From positions 124,001 through 188,000 of the forward strand of contig NZ_JAGTAR010000003.1 of the NCBI RefSeq assembly GCF_018156225.1: a DNA stretch of 64,000 nucleotides, read 5' to 3'. The notes under the pieces were generated by a model. It was not told where the DNA came from and ran no database searches. It saw only the letters and a program-made list of their open reading frames with translations. The position numbers and the translations under genes are program-made. Below, one piece after another: positions 1 to 8,121 of this stretch. This DNA comes from Carboxylicivirga sediminis. Lineage in GTDB: Bacteria; Bacteroidota; Bacteroidia; Bacteroidales; Marinilabiliaceae. Numbering within the stretch: position 1 is the stretch's first letter; each line of letters starts with the position of its first letter.

Positions 1-1223
1 GCCAATGTCAGCATAGCCGGATAAAAGCCATTCTCAGCAATTACCTGCTTTGTTTCATCCACATAGCGGTCATTCCAGATAGCCACTATTGAACCGGCCA
101 CATCTGCGCTGCCTTCACTAACGCCCGCGACATTACTATTGTATAAAGCTACAATATCAGCGAATGTATCGAAATGGTTGATGTAATGCAGGCGCGAATC
201 AATGGCCGGAATACCCGGATGTAATTGACCTCTCGAGCTCCACATCTGAATCATGTCAATTTCACCTGGCTTATACTGCCAACCCGGATTCCAGCTGATT
301 ACTTTCATCCCTTTATCACGTATATAAGCCACCATCTCCGGCACAAAATCCGGGTTAGTAAATTTCACCTCATCCGTACCAATATGCAAATACGGCACAT
401 CTGCGAACACCTCACACACCTCATCCATCAATTGCTTGAGTAGCTTCATGCCTTCAGCAGATTGCATATCGTGACCTAAAGCACGAGTAAAAGCCGCACT
501 GTGCCCCGGCATATCAATTTCGGGGATCAATAGCACATGATGTTCCTGACAGAACTTCACCAGGTCTTTGGATTCTCCAATAGTATAATATTTCCCCGCC
601 TGACGTCCAAAATTGGAACTATCATTCAACTGTGGAAACACTTTACTTTCCAGTCGCCAGGCAATGTCCTCCGTCAAATGCCAATGAAAAACATTAATCT
701 TAAATTGTGACAGCAATGCAATTTGCTTCTTCAATTCTTCAACAGGAATATAACTGCGCCCCACATCGTGCATAAAACCACGAATCCTGAATGCCGGCCA
801 GTCAACAATGTGGCAATTAGGTGCGATAAGATCAGCTCCCTGTTTGATCACCAATTGATTTATGGTTTGAAAAGCCCTGTAAACACCTGTTTTTGTAACT
901 GCCTTAATAGAAATGTTATTCGCATTGATAGTAAGATGATAAGCTTCATCCTGATTAGTTGGAACATCTTTCAATGCTTCAACCATCTTTATTTCAAGAT
1001 ACATATCGCTCTTCTGCTCTATCGTACAACCTAGGTCATTAAGTTGGTGATGTACTATTTTCATCAAAGAATCAGGCACACTCAACCTTGTACTTGCCAA
1101 ATTACCAAATCCATCCTTCCATTCCACTTTTTGAGGGAATGGCAGTAAAGCTGGCCTTTCGTACTGCGCACAAACAAGGTGCAGCACCAACCAGCTCAAG
1201 GTGAATAATAAAGCTCTCTTCAT
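1..1223 (-). CDS. Beta-N-acetylhexosaminidase, GH20 family (3' part cut by window edge)
   Basis: An open frame runs from an ATG at 1223 to the left edge without a stop, giving about 407 residues of an exported glycosidase that removes terminal beta-linked GlcNAc or GalNAc. The N-terminus is a signal peptide ending near VCAQ. A GH20b-like N-domain follows, then the GH20 barrel from about residue 145. It contains HWHLTED (about 180-186), the PEIDMPGH loop (244-251) and the catalytic pair in HIGTDEV, with Asp284 polarising the substrate acetamido group and Glu285 as acid/base. The C-terminal part, probably 100 residues or more, lies outside the window. The gene is 14 bp downstream of the sialidase and is probably cotranscribed, so the two would act in sequence on sialylated glycans. 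The family is secure; the exact linkage preference is not. Confidence 0.9.
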   Translation of the reverse strand, partial: MKRALLFTLSWLVLHLVCAQYERPALLPFPQKVEWKDGFGNLASTRLSVPDSLMKIVHHQLNDLGCTIEQKSDMYLEIKMVEALKDVPTNQDEAYHLTINANNISIKAVTKTGVYRAFQTINQLVIKQGADLIAPNCHIVDWPAFRIRGFMHDVGRSYIPVEELKKQIALLSQFKINVFHWHLTEDIAWRLESKVFPQLNDSSNFGRQAGKYYTIGESKDLVKFCQEHHVLLIPEIDMPGHSAAFTRALGHDMQSAEGMKLLKQLMDEVCEVFADVPYLHIGTDEVKFTNPDFVPEMVAYIRDKGMKVISWNPGWQYKPGEIDMIQMWSSRGQLHPGIPAIDSRLHYINHFDTFADIVALYNSNVAGVSEGSADVAGSIVAIWNDRYVDETKQVIAENGFYPAMLTL

Positions 1224-1237
1224 CCTTTTTGCATTAA

Positions 1238-2353
1238 CTACTTTCGAACTACATCCTTACCATCTGTCAGCCATTCGAGTGAGAAGCTGACAAACGGATT
1301 TTCTTTATGCCCATCTTTTTCGAAGAATACGGCGATATCGCCATTTTCGAGTACCGTTAATGATGAATAGGCTGAACCTCCTTCATAGATTGTTTTACCT
1401 TCGGTCCATGTTTTACCTTCATCGTAGCTAACTCTTACGGTCAGATTCACACGCCCATCTTTACTTTTGGCATTACTAAATAACAGACGGTTTTTATCGT
1501 CGCCATTTTTCACCGATGAATAACGAATAATAGAGGCATTACAGGCCGGATCAATGAGTGTGGTATCCGGATGACTCTTCCATGATAATCCCTCATCGTC
1601 AGATATATGCACATAACGATGTCCCAGTTTCTGAACCCGGCTATTAATCATCCAGCGCCCATCGGCCAACTCAACAATCTTTGACTCATCAAAGGGCAGG
1701 ATGGCATTATCGATTACAAACCATGATTTTCCATGATCCTTTGAACCAAATACATGTCCGCCTTTCTGCAGGTTAACAATGGTGTGTAGAAGTGTTCCAT
1801 CGGCAGTTTGAATACCTCTTCCGGAGGTGATGAACTTAAAGTCTTTTTCCCATCCGTCCAATGCTATCTGTGATGTGATGTCTTCAGGTTCGCTCCATGT
1901 TTTTCCGTTATCCGAACTTTTCACCACATGAAAATAGTACACGTCCTTCTCCTTATCCAGGTCCATATAGTTGTAAAACAAGAAGATTTCACCTGTCACC
2001 TCATCAACAATCATGGATGGATCAGAAGCCGACTGCCCCAGTGGAAAATCCACAACCGTTTCAATATCAGACCAGGTATTTCCATTATCAGTGCTGCGAC
2101 GAAGCACAATGTTAATATCGCGGCTCCACTTCAGGTCGCCACATGAAGGCACACGCTCATCGATGGCTGCAATCAAATCGCCATTTGGAGCAGTTACTAA
2201 TGCCGGTATGCGATAACAGGCCACGCTTTCATTTGCTGTAGCATTAAAAAGGTCAACATTATTGATAATGGTATTCCTGGTTTCTTTATCGCTTGACTGT
2301 GCACATGCATTGATTGCCAGCAGTACCAAAGCAAATGTTAATATTTTATTCAT
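1238..2353 (-). CDS. Exo-alpha-sialidase (neuraminidase), GH33, lipoprotein
   Basis: This 371-residue sialidase releases terminal sialic acid from glycoconjugates. Residues 1-17 form a lipoprotein signal (LLAINAC, acylated Cys17), so it should be anchored in the envelope. The family YRIP motif is at 47-50. There are five Asp boxes (S-x-D-x-G-x-x-W) at about 87, 146, 204, 251 and 309, placed as expected for a six-bladed propeller. Arg48, Arg246 and Arg307 are candidates for the arginine triad and Tyr329 (GGSAYSS) for the nucleophile. It lies between the SusCD pair and the GH20 gene on the same strand. The 156-bp gap upstream holds a hairpin and a long palindrome, so it may have its own promoter. 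In Tannerella and Bacteroides, sialidase, GH20 and SusCD-type sialic acid transporters are also clustered. Confidence 0.95.
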   Translation of the reverse strand: MNKILTFALVLLAINACAQSSDKETRNTIINNVDLFNATANESVACYRIPALVTAPNGDLIAAIDERVPSCGDLKWSRDINIVLRRSTDNGNTWSDIETVVDFPLGQSASDPSMIVDEVTGEIFLFYNYMDLDKEKDVYYFHVVKSSDNGKTWSEPEDITSQIALDGWEKDFKFITSGRGIQTADGTLLHTIVNLQKGGHVFGSKDHGKSWFVIDNAILPFDESKIVELADGRWMINSRVQKLGHRYVHISDDEGLSWKSHPDTTLIDPACNASIIRYSSVKNGDDKNRLLFSNAKSKDGRVNLTVRVSYDEGKTWTEGKTIYEGGSAYSSLTVLENGDIAVFFEKDGHKENPFVSFSLEWLTDGKDVVRK

Positions 2354-2413
2354 TGAAATTGATTTTAGAGAGAATTGCTTATTACGATTTTCTTCTCGTT
2401 ACTATTTAATACA

Positions 2414-2440
2414 TTTCAAGATACTAATAGTAACTTGAAA
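2414..2440. promoter_or_regulatory. 27-bp palindrome upstream of the sialidase gene
   Basis: The arms TTTCAAG-n-TACTA (2414-2426) and TAGTA-n-CTTGAAA (2428-2440) are inverted around one central base, with a single unpaired position in each arm. It lies 61 bp upstream of the sialidase ATG and is too AT-rich for a convincing terminator. I infer an operator for the sialidase/GH20 transcript. Confidence 0.45.
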
Positions 2441-2461
2441 AAACTTACGGAATGAGTAAAA

Positions 2462-2493
2462 TGCCCCATAAGCCAGATATAGCTTACAGGGCA
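2462..2493 (-). terminator. Hairpin after susD
   Basis: TGCCC...TAAGC pairs with GCTTA...GGGCA around a short loop, 17 bp past the susD stop. In the minus direction a TTTT run follows. It is a fairly weak intrinsic terminator or attenuator separating susCD from the glycosidase genes. Confidence 0.5.
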
Positions 2494-2509
2494 GATTAAC
2501 AACACACGC

Positions 2510-3997
2510 TTAATTATAACCTTCGGTCTGTTTCAATTGATCATCGTTAGCCAACATACTTTCAGAAATTGAATAGTAGATTTTATAGGCTTCTGATGCA
2601 TCCAATGAGGCCACCTCATCAAATACATACGTCTCGCCAGCTCTCACCAAATCCCACCAGCGTTTACCTTCGCCAATGAACTCTTTGTAACGCTCATCTA
2701 AGATAGCTTTGGCATTCTCGGCTTTTGTACCATTTGCAAATTCGTGTCCACCAAAATTGTCTCCATAAGCCCTCTGGCGAACCAGGTTTATCTCAGCTGT
2801 AGGATCTTCACCCAGGTTATTCTTTGCTTCGGCCAGTAATAACAAGGCATCGGCATAGCGATAAAGTGGCACATTGTTGTAATTAAAACGTGAACCATCA
2901 TCACCTATGATACCCAGGAACTTATTCAGGATAGCGCCTTGATAATTGGCATTCTCAGGTGTAAATGGAATATGGTTGGTACCATCGTTATACAATTTGA
3001 TAAAAGTGGTCCGACGCATATCATCCATATCTTCTATGATGAGATTGGTTTTATCAGATGGACCAAAACGACTGGCTCCATTCACCACGAAATCAGACAA
3101 AGATGCACCTGTTTCGTCGAATAATCCTGCCACATCAACCATACGGCCTGTAAAACTACCGTAGAAATTACCTGCTTGATCTTGCTGATAATCAAATGCG
3201 AATATAAATTCGTTATTAAACTCATTGCCCTGTCCCCATAACTGCTCAAAAGGTACCAATTCGTGTCCTGTAATTTGCGATAAAGCCGTTTTAGCTGTTG
3301 TAAAATCAGCATCTCCACCTCCAAGCACCTTACCCGACCACAGGTATACATCACCTTTAAGTACTAGTGTGGCGGCTTTGGACCAATACACATTCTTGCC
3401 ATTCCATTGGCTATTGTCACTGCCAAAATGCTCCAGCGAACTTTCGATATCCGCCTTTACCTGGCTCATCACCTCTGCTTTTGGTGAACGGGGCTTCTTC
3501 AATTTCTCCAGATCTACCTCTAACAATGGCTCTGTGGTAATTGGCACATCACCCCAGGCTTTCAACATGGTATAATATACCTGAGCCCTTAATCCATACA
3601 CCTGCCCCATTAAGTGATTCAATTCCGCTTCATCTTTAAATGGTGCATTTGGTGCGTTAACAATGAAGTCATTAATGTAGTGCATCAATCCATAGAAATT
3701 AGCCCAGTTATTGAAGTGGACAATGGTTGTACTAATGTTATTATCAATCAAATCCTGACCAAATGGCGATTCAATCGTTTTGCCACCCCACACATCAGAG
3801 CGCAATTCCCCCATTTGCCAAAGCGTATAGGCATAATCTCGATATTTGGAGAAAATTCCGATGTGAGCAGCACGAGCCGCTTCTTCCGTATCCCAAAAAC
3901 CATTATAGGTTAAATCACTTTCGGGTTGCATATCCAGCTCACATGAGCCCAACAAGGTAACAACCAGCAATAGTGCTATATATTTTAATTGTTTCAT
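2510..3997 (-). CDS. SusD/RagB-family nutrient-binding outer membrane lipoprotein
   Basis: This 495-residue surface lipoprotein would capture oligosaccharide or sugar and deliver it to the adjacent SusC channel. The signal peptide ends in the lipobox LLGSC (Cys19). The NGFWDTEEAARAA segment after it is typical of the SusD N-terminus. The C-terminal SusD signature is present (LFRYADALLLLAEAKN-like segment, then LDERYKEFIGEGKRWWDLVR). The length is normal for the family. It starts 18 bp downstream of the susC stop, so the two form one transcription unit. With the sialidase and GH20 downstream, the likely ligand is sialic acid or a sialylated glycan, comparable to NanU of Tannerella; the ligand is inferred from context only. 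Confidence 0.95.
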   Translation of the reverse strand: MKQLKYIALLLVVTLLGSCELDMQPESDLTYNGFWDTEEAARAAHIGIFSKYRDYAYTLWQMGELRSDVWGGKTIESPFGQDLIDNNISTTIVHFNNWANFYGLMHYINDFIVNAPNAPFKDEAELNHLMGQVYGLRAQVYYTMLKAWGDVPITTEPLLEVDLEKLKKPRSPKAEVMSQVKADIESSLEHFGSDNSQWNGKNVYWSKAATLVLKGDVYLWSGKVLGGGDADFTTAKTALSQITGHELVPFEQLWGQGNEFNNEFIFAFDYQQDQAGNFYGSFTGRMVDVAGLFDETGASLSDFVVNGASRFGPSDKTNLIIEDMDDMRRTTFIKLYNDGTNHIPFTPENANYQGAILNKFLGIIGDDGSRFNYNNVPLYRYADALLLLAEAKNNLGEDPTAEINLVRQRAYGDNFGGHEFANGTKAENAKAILDERYKEFIGEGKRWWDLVRAGETYVFDEVASLDASEAYKIYYSISESMLANDDQLKQTEGYN

Positions 3998-4015
3998 TTT
4001 AAACTGTATTAAAAG

Positions 4016-7000
4016 TTAGAAAGTAACGTTTAAGCCCAAAGTATAGGTACGAGGTAGCGGGAACCTTCCTGAATCAATACCTCCACCAGCTACTTCTGGT
4101 GAACTGCCAGAAAAACCATTGAAATAGGCCAGGTTAGCTCCGGTTACGTAAAGACGAATATTCTGGAATACATTATTTGCTATAGCTCCGCTAAGATTAT
4201 AGCTCAATGTTACTTCGCGCAAAGCCAGGTAATCTCCTTTTTCCCACATGCGTGAACTACTGTTGTCAATAGAACCCTGATCGCCACCTGCTGCCATGTG
4301 ATTACGCTGACGATCCACTAAAGTGAAAATCGGAATATTTGAAGTAGGATTATCTGGTGTCCAGGAGTCACGTATTTCAATCGGGCCATTCTGATTACCC
4401 TGAGTTTGAGCTATCCCTTTAACCCGGCGTCCGTTTATAATGTAATGCCCAACAGCAAAATCAGTTTTAACAAACAGGTTAAAGTTCTTATAACTCAGGT
4501 TCGATGTCATACCTCCAACAAAATCAGGCGTGGTACGGCCAATCACTTTACGATCCAAATGATTGATAACACCATCGTTGTTCAAATCTTTCCAACGTGC
4601 ATCACCCAAGAAGCGGGTGTCTTTGCGGTGTGCAAATTCAACGGTTCTATCAGCATGTTCATCAATGTCATCCTGCGTTTGATAAACGCCATCAAACACA
4701 TACGCTGTGATCAGGTCATAACCCACACGCTGACCTTCTTGTAGTCCACCAACGTATTTCGTTTCGCCGGTTGCCGGATCGTAAATCTCTGTTCCCCCCT
4801 GACGGTTATTATCAACCCCATTGGCCGGTAATTTGTGCGCATAATTTCTTACCGAATAGTAGGTTACTCCCAAATTCCAATTAAGATCATTCTTTTTAAT
4901 TACATCGGCATTCAGCTGAATTTCCAGACCTTTATTACGAAGTGTTCCGTTATTCGTAGTAATTGATGAAAATCCTGTCCATAAAGGCAAAGTCAGCCCT
5001 GCCAATTTATCCTTTACATCTCTCACAAAATAGTCCGCCATCAACGTGATGCGGTTATTAGCGAAACCTGCATCCAATCCGATATTGAAAGTTGTTGAGC
5101 GCTCCCATTTCAGATCTAATAAAGGTAAACGGTTATTTACATAACCAGCCTGAGTATCATAAACGTTTGATGTAGCATAGGTACCGAACACACCAAAGTT
5201 TGATAGTACTTCAATGTTACCATTTACTCCATAACTCAAGCGTGGCTTCAAACTGCTCACAATCGATTTCATCTTAGAATCTTTGTAAAACGCTTCGTTG
5301 TGCACATTCCATCCCACCGATACGCCCGGGAAAAAGTCATACTTGTTGTTTCCTAATCGGCTGGCACCATCGCGACGGAAGGTTAAGCCCAAAAGGTACT
5401 TATAGTCGTAATCGTAGTTGACCTGTCCAAAAACAGAGGCAATCTCATAACCAGTATGATATGAATAAGGTATGCCTGATGCTTCAGAACCCACATTCAT
5501 GGTATAAATCAGGTCTGTTGGTGATAAACGGGTGGCGGCATCAAACTCAAACTCTTTCTCCTTGAAATATTCGAAGCCAACTAACGCATTAATGTTATGT
5601 ACATCGTTAATACGCTTTTTATAGTTGAGCATTGAAGTCACCTGGTTACGCAACATTCTGTCATGTGACACAGAGGATTTACGATCGGTATTTAATCGGC
5701 CTGAGCTCAAATATGCTTTGTTAAAGGCCTCATTCGAATTATTGATTGTAAAATGACTGCCTCGTAATGTTAAAGTAAAATCATTCAGAAACTTGTAATC
5801 CATCTGAACAGATGCTGTTAAACGCTGCTCAAGGTTAGTCCGTACAAACTTGTCTTTGTAATACAGTGGATTACCAAAACCCAGATAAGTACCTGGCTGG
5901 TATTCGTCAGACAAGCTTCCATCCGGATTGTTATTATAAATGCGAGAAGTTGGTGCTAAACCGGCTGTACGCTGGAATAAATTGTATTCACTATCGTATG
6001 GCAAGTTCTGGTTAGAGTGCGCATAGATAATATTAGATGACACTTTAACGTTATCCGAAATATTATAAGACGCATTAAAGGTTCCTGAGTAACGCTTAAA
6101 TGCGGATCCAAAAACCAATCCTTTATCATCTAGCATACCGAGGCCCAGGTAATACGTTCCTTTATCATTACCTCCATCGAAGGACAAACTGTAATCCTGT
6201 CCGTAGCTCTCCTGGTAAAACAGTTCATTCATTTTATTCTCCTGGAAAAGCAGCGTTTTCCCAGGCTCTATTGGATCATCCATAGTTTGCCATCCATCAT
6301 AATTCAACAAGTATTTGTTATCATCGGTCAAATACATGGTGGTATAAATAGAGTTGGTAGCATTGTTGCCAGTAGCAGCAGCATGAGCGCCTGTCAAAAA
6401 CTGATTCAGCCATGCATAACCCATCACATCCTGAGCAGCTCGCACTCCTAAACGATTAAACTTCACATAATCGGCCGCACCCAAATACTCCATCGGATCT
6501 TCACGACGCTTATTGGTTGTGAATTTGGATCGGAAGGTAACATTTGACTTACCTTTCTTACCTTTTTTAGTGGTCACCAAAATAACACCATTGGCAGCAC
6601 GCGCACCATACACCGCAGTGGAAGCTGCATCCTTAAGTACTTCCATCGATTCAATATCGTCGGCGTTCAAGGCATAAAATGAACCTGGTACACCATCAAT
6701 TAAAATCAGTGGCGTTCCTTTCCCGTCAAAACTAGTACCTCCGCGTAACACCAGGCTTGGAGTTGAGCCAGGCTGTCCTGTTGTCTGAGTTACCTGCAAA
6801 CCGGCAATGGTACCCTGCAACGCAGTAGCTGCATTTGAGCGCGGCGCACTTTCTAACACCTTAGTATCCAATTTAGCAATTGAAGTGGTCATCTCAGCTC
6901 TTGACTGAGTAGTATAACCAGTTACCACCACTTCATCCAATCGTTTCAACTCTTCCACTAAAGTAACGTTAATGGTTTGCTGTGTACCAACCGCAATCAC

Positions 7001-7252
7001 CTGCGTTTGAAAGCCAATAAATGAGAAAACAAGTGACTCATTTGCATCAGCCGAAATCTGGTATGTCCCATCAATACCAGTAATTGTTCCATTCGTGGTA
7101 TTTTCGACATACACCGAAACACCAGGTAAAAGTTCTCCTCCGGCATCTTTTACCACACCTGTAATAAGGTTTTGAGCTAACACACTACCTCCTAATATCC
7201 AGGATAATAGCATGAGCAAGCCCAGCTTTTTTGTTAATAGTTTCCTTTTCAT
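4016..7252 (-). CDS. SusC/RagA-family TonB-dependent outer membrane transporter
   Basis: A TonB-dependent import channel of 1078 residues. Its parts in order are: a signal peptide (cleavage near SVLAQ), a carboxypeptidase-regulatory-like beta-sandwich (about 28-105, starting ITGVVKDAGGELLPGVSV), a DEVVVTGY segment that serves as TonB box/linker, a plug domain (about 115-235, with LILIDGVPG and the SusC signature VLKDAASTAVYGARAANGVILVTT-like region), and a 22-strand barrel ending in an aromatic terminal strand (LGLNVTF). It precedes susD by 18 bp. The divergent GntR regulator and the palindrome 19 bp upstream of the ATG suggest local control. No extra N-terminal anti-sigma-interacting domain is seen. 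The substrate is inferred to be sialic acid or sialoglycan fragments. Confidence 0.96.
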   Translation of the reverse strand: MKRKLLTKKLGLLMLLSWILGGSVLAQNLITGVVKDAGGELLPGVSVYVENTTNGTITGIDGTYQISADANESLVFSFIGFQTQVIAVGTQQTINVTLVEELKRLDEVVVTGYTTQSRAEMTTSIAKLDTKVLESAPRSNAATALQGTIAGLQVTQTTGQPGSTPSLVLRGGTSFDGKGTPLILIDGVPGSFYALNADDIESMEVLKDAASTAVYGARAANGVILVTTKKGKKGKSNVTFRSKFTTNKRREDPMEYLGAADYVKFNRLGVRAAQDVMGYAWLNQFLTGAHAAATGNNATNSIYTTMYLTDDNKYLLNYDGWQTMDDPIEPGKTLLFQENKMNELFYQESYGQDYSLSFDGGNDKGTYYLGLGMLDDKGLVFGSAFKRYSGTFNASYNISDNVKVSSNIIYAHSNQNLPYDSEYNLFQRTAGLAPTSRIYNNNPDGSLSDEYQPGTYLGFGNPLYYKDKFVRTNLEQRLTASVQMDYKFLNDFTLTLRGSHFTINNSNEAFNKAYLSSGRLNTDRKSSVSHDRMLRNQVTSMLNYKKRINDVHNINALVGFEYFKEKEFEFDAATRLSPTDLIYTMNVGSEASGIPYSYHTGYEIASVFGQVNYDYDYKYLLGLTFRRDGASRLGNNKYDFFPGVSVGWNVHNEAFYKDSKMKSIVSSLKPRLSYGVNGNIEVLSNFGVFGTYATSNVYDTQAGYVNNRLPLLDLKWERSTTFNIGLDAGFANNRITLMADYFVRDVKDKLAGLTLPLWTGFSSITTNNGTLRNKGLEIQLNADVIKKNDLNWNLGVTYYSVRNYAHKLPANGVDNNRQGGTEIYDPATGETKYVGGLQEGQRVGYDLITAYVFDGVYQTQDDIDEHADRTVEFAHRKDTRFLGDARWKDLNNDGVINHLDRKVIGRTTPDFVGGMTSNLSYKNFNLFVKTDFAVGHYIINGRRVKGIAQTQGNQNGPIEIRDSWTPDNPTSNIPIFTLVDRQRNHMAAGGDQGSIDNSSSRMWEKGDYLALREVTLSYNLSGAIANNVFQNIRLYVTGANLAYFNGFSGSSPEVAGGGIDSGRFPLPRTYTLGLNVTF

Positions 7253-7270
7253 AAATTCAAATTTTATTGG

Positions 7271-7287
7271 ATTATGTCATACATAAT
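7271..7287. promoter_or_regulatory. Perfect palindrome, probable GntR operator between susC and gntR
   Basis: ATTATGT-CAT-ACATAAT is a perfect inverted repeat with a three-base spacer and a GT-N3-AC core. Operators of the FadR subfamily of GntR regulators commonly have this GT-N3-AC core. It lies 18 bp upstream of the susC ATG and 68 bp upstream of the divergent regulator, so a bound protein could repress both. Confidence 0.6.
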
Positions 7288-7355
7288 GCGTTTCAAAAAT
7301 ATGAGATTTAATTTTTTTTTCAAAAGATTTTGCTAAAATTTGTGGGGAGATAATC

Positions 7356-8078
7356 ATGCATCCTATGACAGATAAGACAAAAAATAATAGCCTAAACATC
7401 ACCGCAGTTGATTCAAGCAGCCTTGTTGACAAGGTGGAACAAACGTTAATTGATTTATTAATCTCTGAGAAATTGAACCCGGGTGATCAAATTCCAAAAG
7501 AACTGGAATTGACAGAAATGTTAGGTGTTTCGAGAACCGTTATACGTGAAGCGCTCAATCGGCTTAAAACCATTGGTCTTATCGAATCTACAAAACGGAA
7601 AGGCTCAACCATTAAAAGTCCGGATCTACTTTTCCTCTTAAAGAAAAGCTTGATCCCTAATATTCTGGATCAAGCGACTTTAAAAGATATTTTCGAACTA
7701 AGACTGGTGATTGAGATTGGGATGAGCGATTTAATTTATAATCGTGCTACGCCAGAGGATATTGCAGAATTAGAGCAGATTGTTGCAACAGAGCCAGATT
7801 CGTCCAAAGAAGTCCTTTTTGATGTGGACCATGAAATCAAATTCCATGGAAAATTGTATCAGATTTCGGGCAATCACACATTAATTGATTTTCAGACAAT
7901 TTTATTACCTGCCTTCCGATATGTATATGATTCCGGGATGATTAAAAGTCCTGATCATGACTCCAAATGGGTTTCGCACCAGGATCTAGTAAAGATATTA
8001 AAGGATGGTAACGCGAATAAATTCCGTAACGCCATGCGCAAGCATCTGGACAGACATTTTAAGGGGTATTTTAAGTGA
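7356..8078 (+). CDS. GntR-family transcriptional regulator, FCD (FadR-type) subfamily
   Basis: This 240-residue repressor or activator responds to a small ligand. An N-terminal winged helix covers about residues 20-88 (LNPGDQIPKELELTEMLGVS then RTVIREALNRLKTIGLIES), matching the GntR DNA-binding signature. A C-terminal all-helical FCD domain (about 100-230) has the metal/ligand positions typical of the group: FELRLVIEIGMSDL, then FHGKLYQISGNH, and a late HQDLVKILKDGNANKFRNAMRKHL segment. The start could be the ATG at 7356 or 7365. It is transcribed divergently from susC, with a perfect palindrome between them. NanR, the sialate regulator of E. coli, is also a GntR/FCD protein, so a sialic acid or uronate ligand is plausible but unproven. 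Confidence 0.92.
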   Translation: MHPMTDKTKNNSLNITAVDSSSLVDKVEQTLIDLLISEKLNPGDQIPKELELTEMLGVSRTVIREALNRLKTIGLIESTKRKGSTIKSPDLLFLLKKSLIPNILDQATLKDIFELRLVIEIGMSDLIYNRATPEDIAELEQIVATEPDSSKEVLFDVDHEIKFHGKLYQISGNHTLIDFQTILLPAFRYVYDSGMIKSPDHDSKWVSHQDLVKILKDGNANKFRNAMRKHLDRHFKGYFK

Positions 8079-8100
8079 ATCATAGACTCACAACCCCTTA
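8060..8100. terminator. Bidirectional hairpin between gntR and the ALDH gene
   Basis: TAAGGGGT at 8060 pairs with ACCCCTTA at 8093, and an inner GTGA pairs with TCAC. The structure overlaps the gntR stop and lies in the 43-bp convergent gap, so it can end both transcripts. Confidence 0.55.
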
Positions 8101-8121
8101 TTAACATCTTTCGGTAAAAAA

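Noticed and set aside
225-1034. Plus-strand frames over the left-end gene
   Set aside because: They run opposite to a GH20 frame with clear catalytic motifs and have no signals of their own.
3082-3354. A 90-codon minus-strand frame inside susD
   Set aside because: It is in another frame of a real susD coding region and shows no homology.
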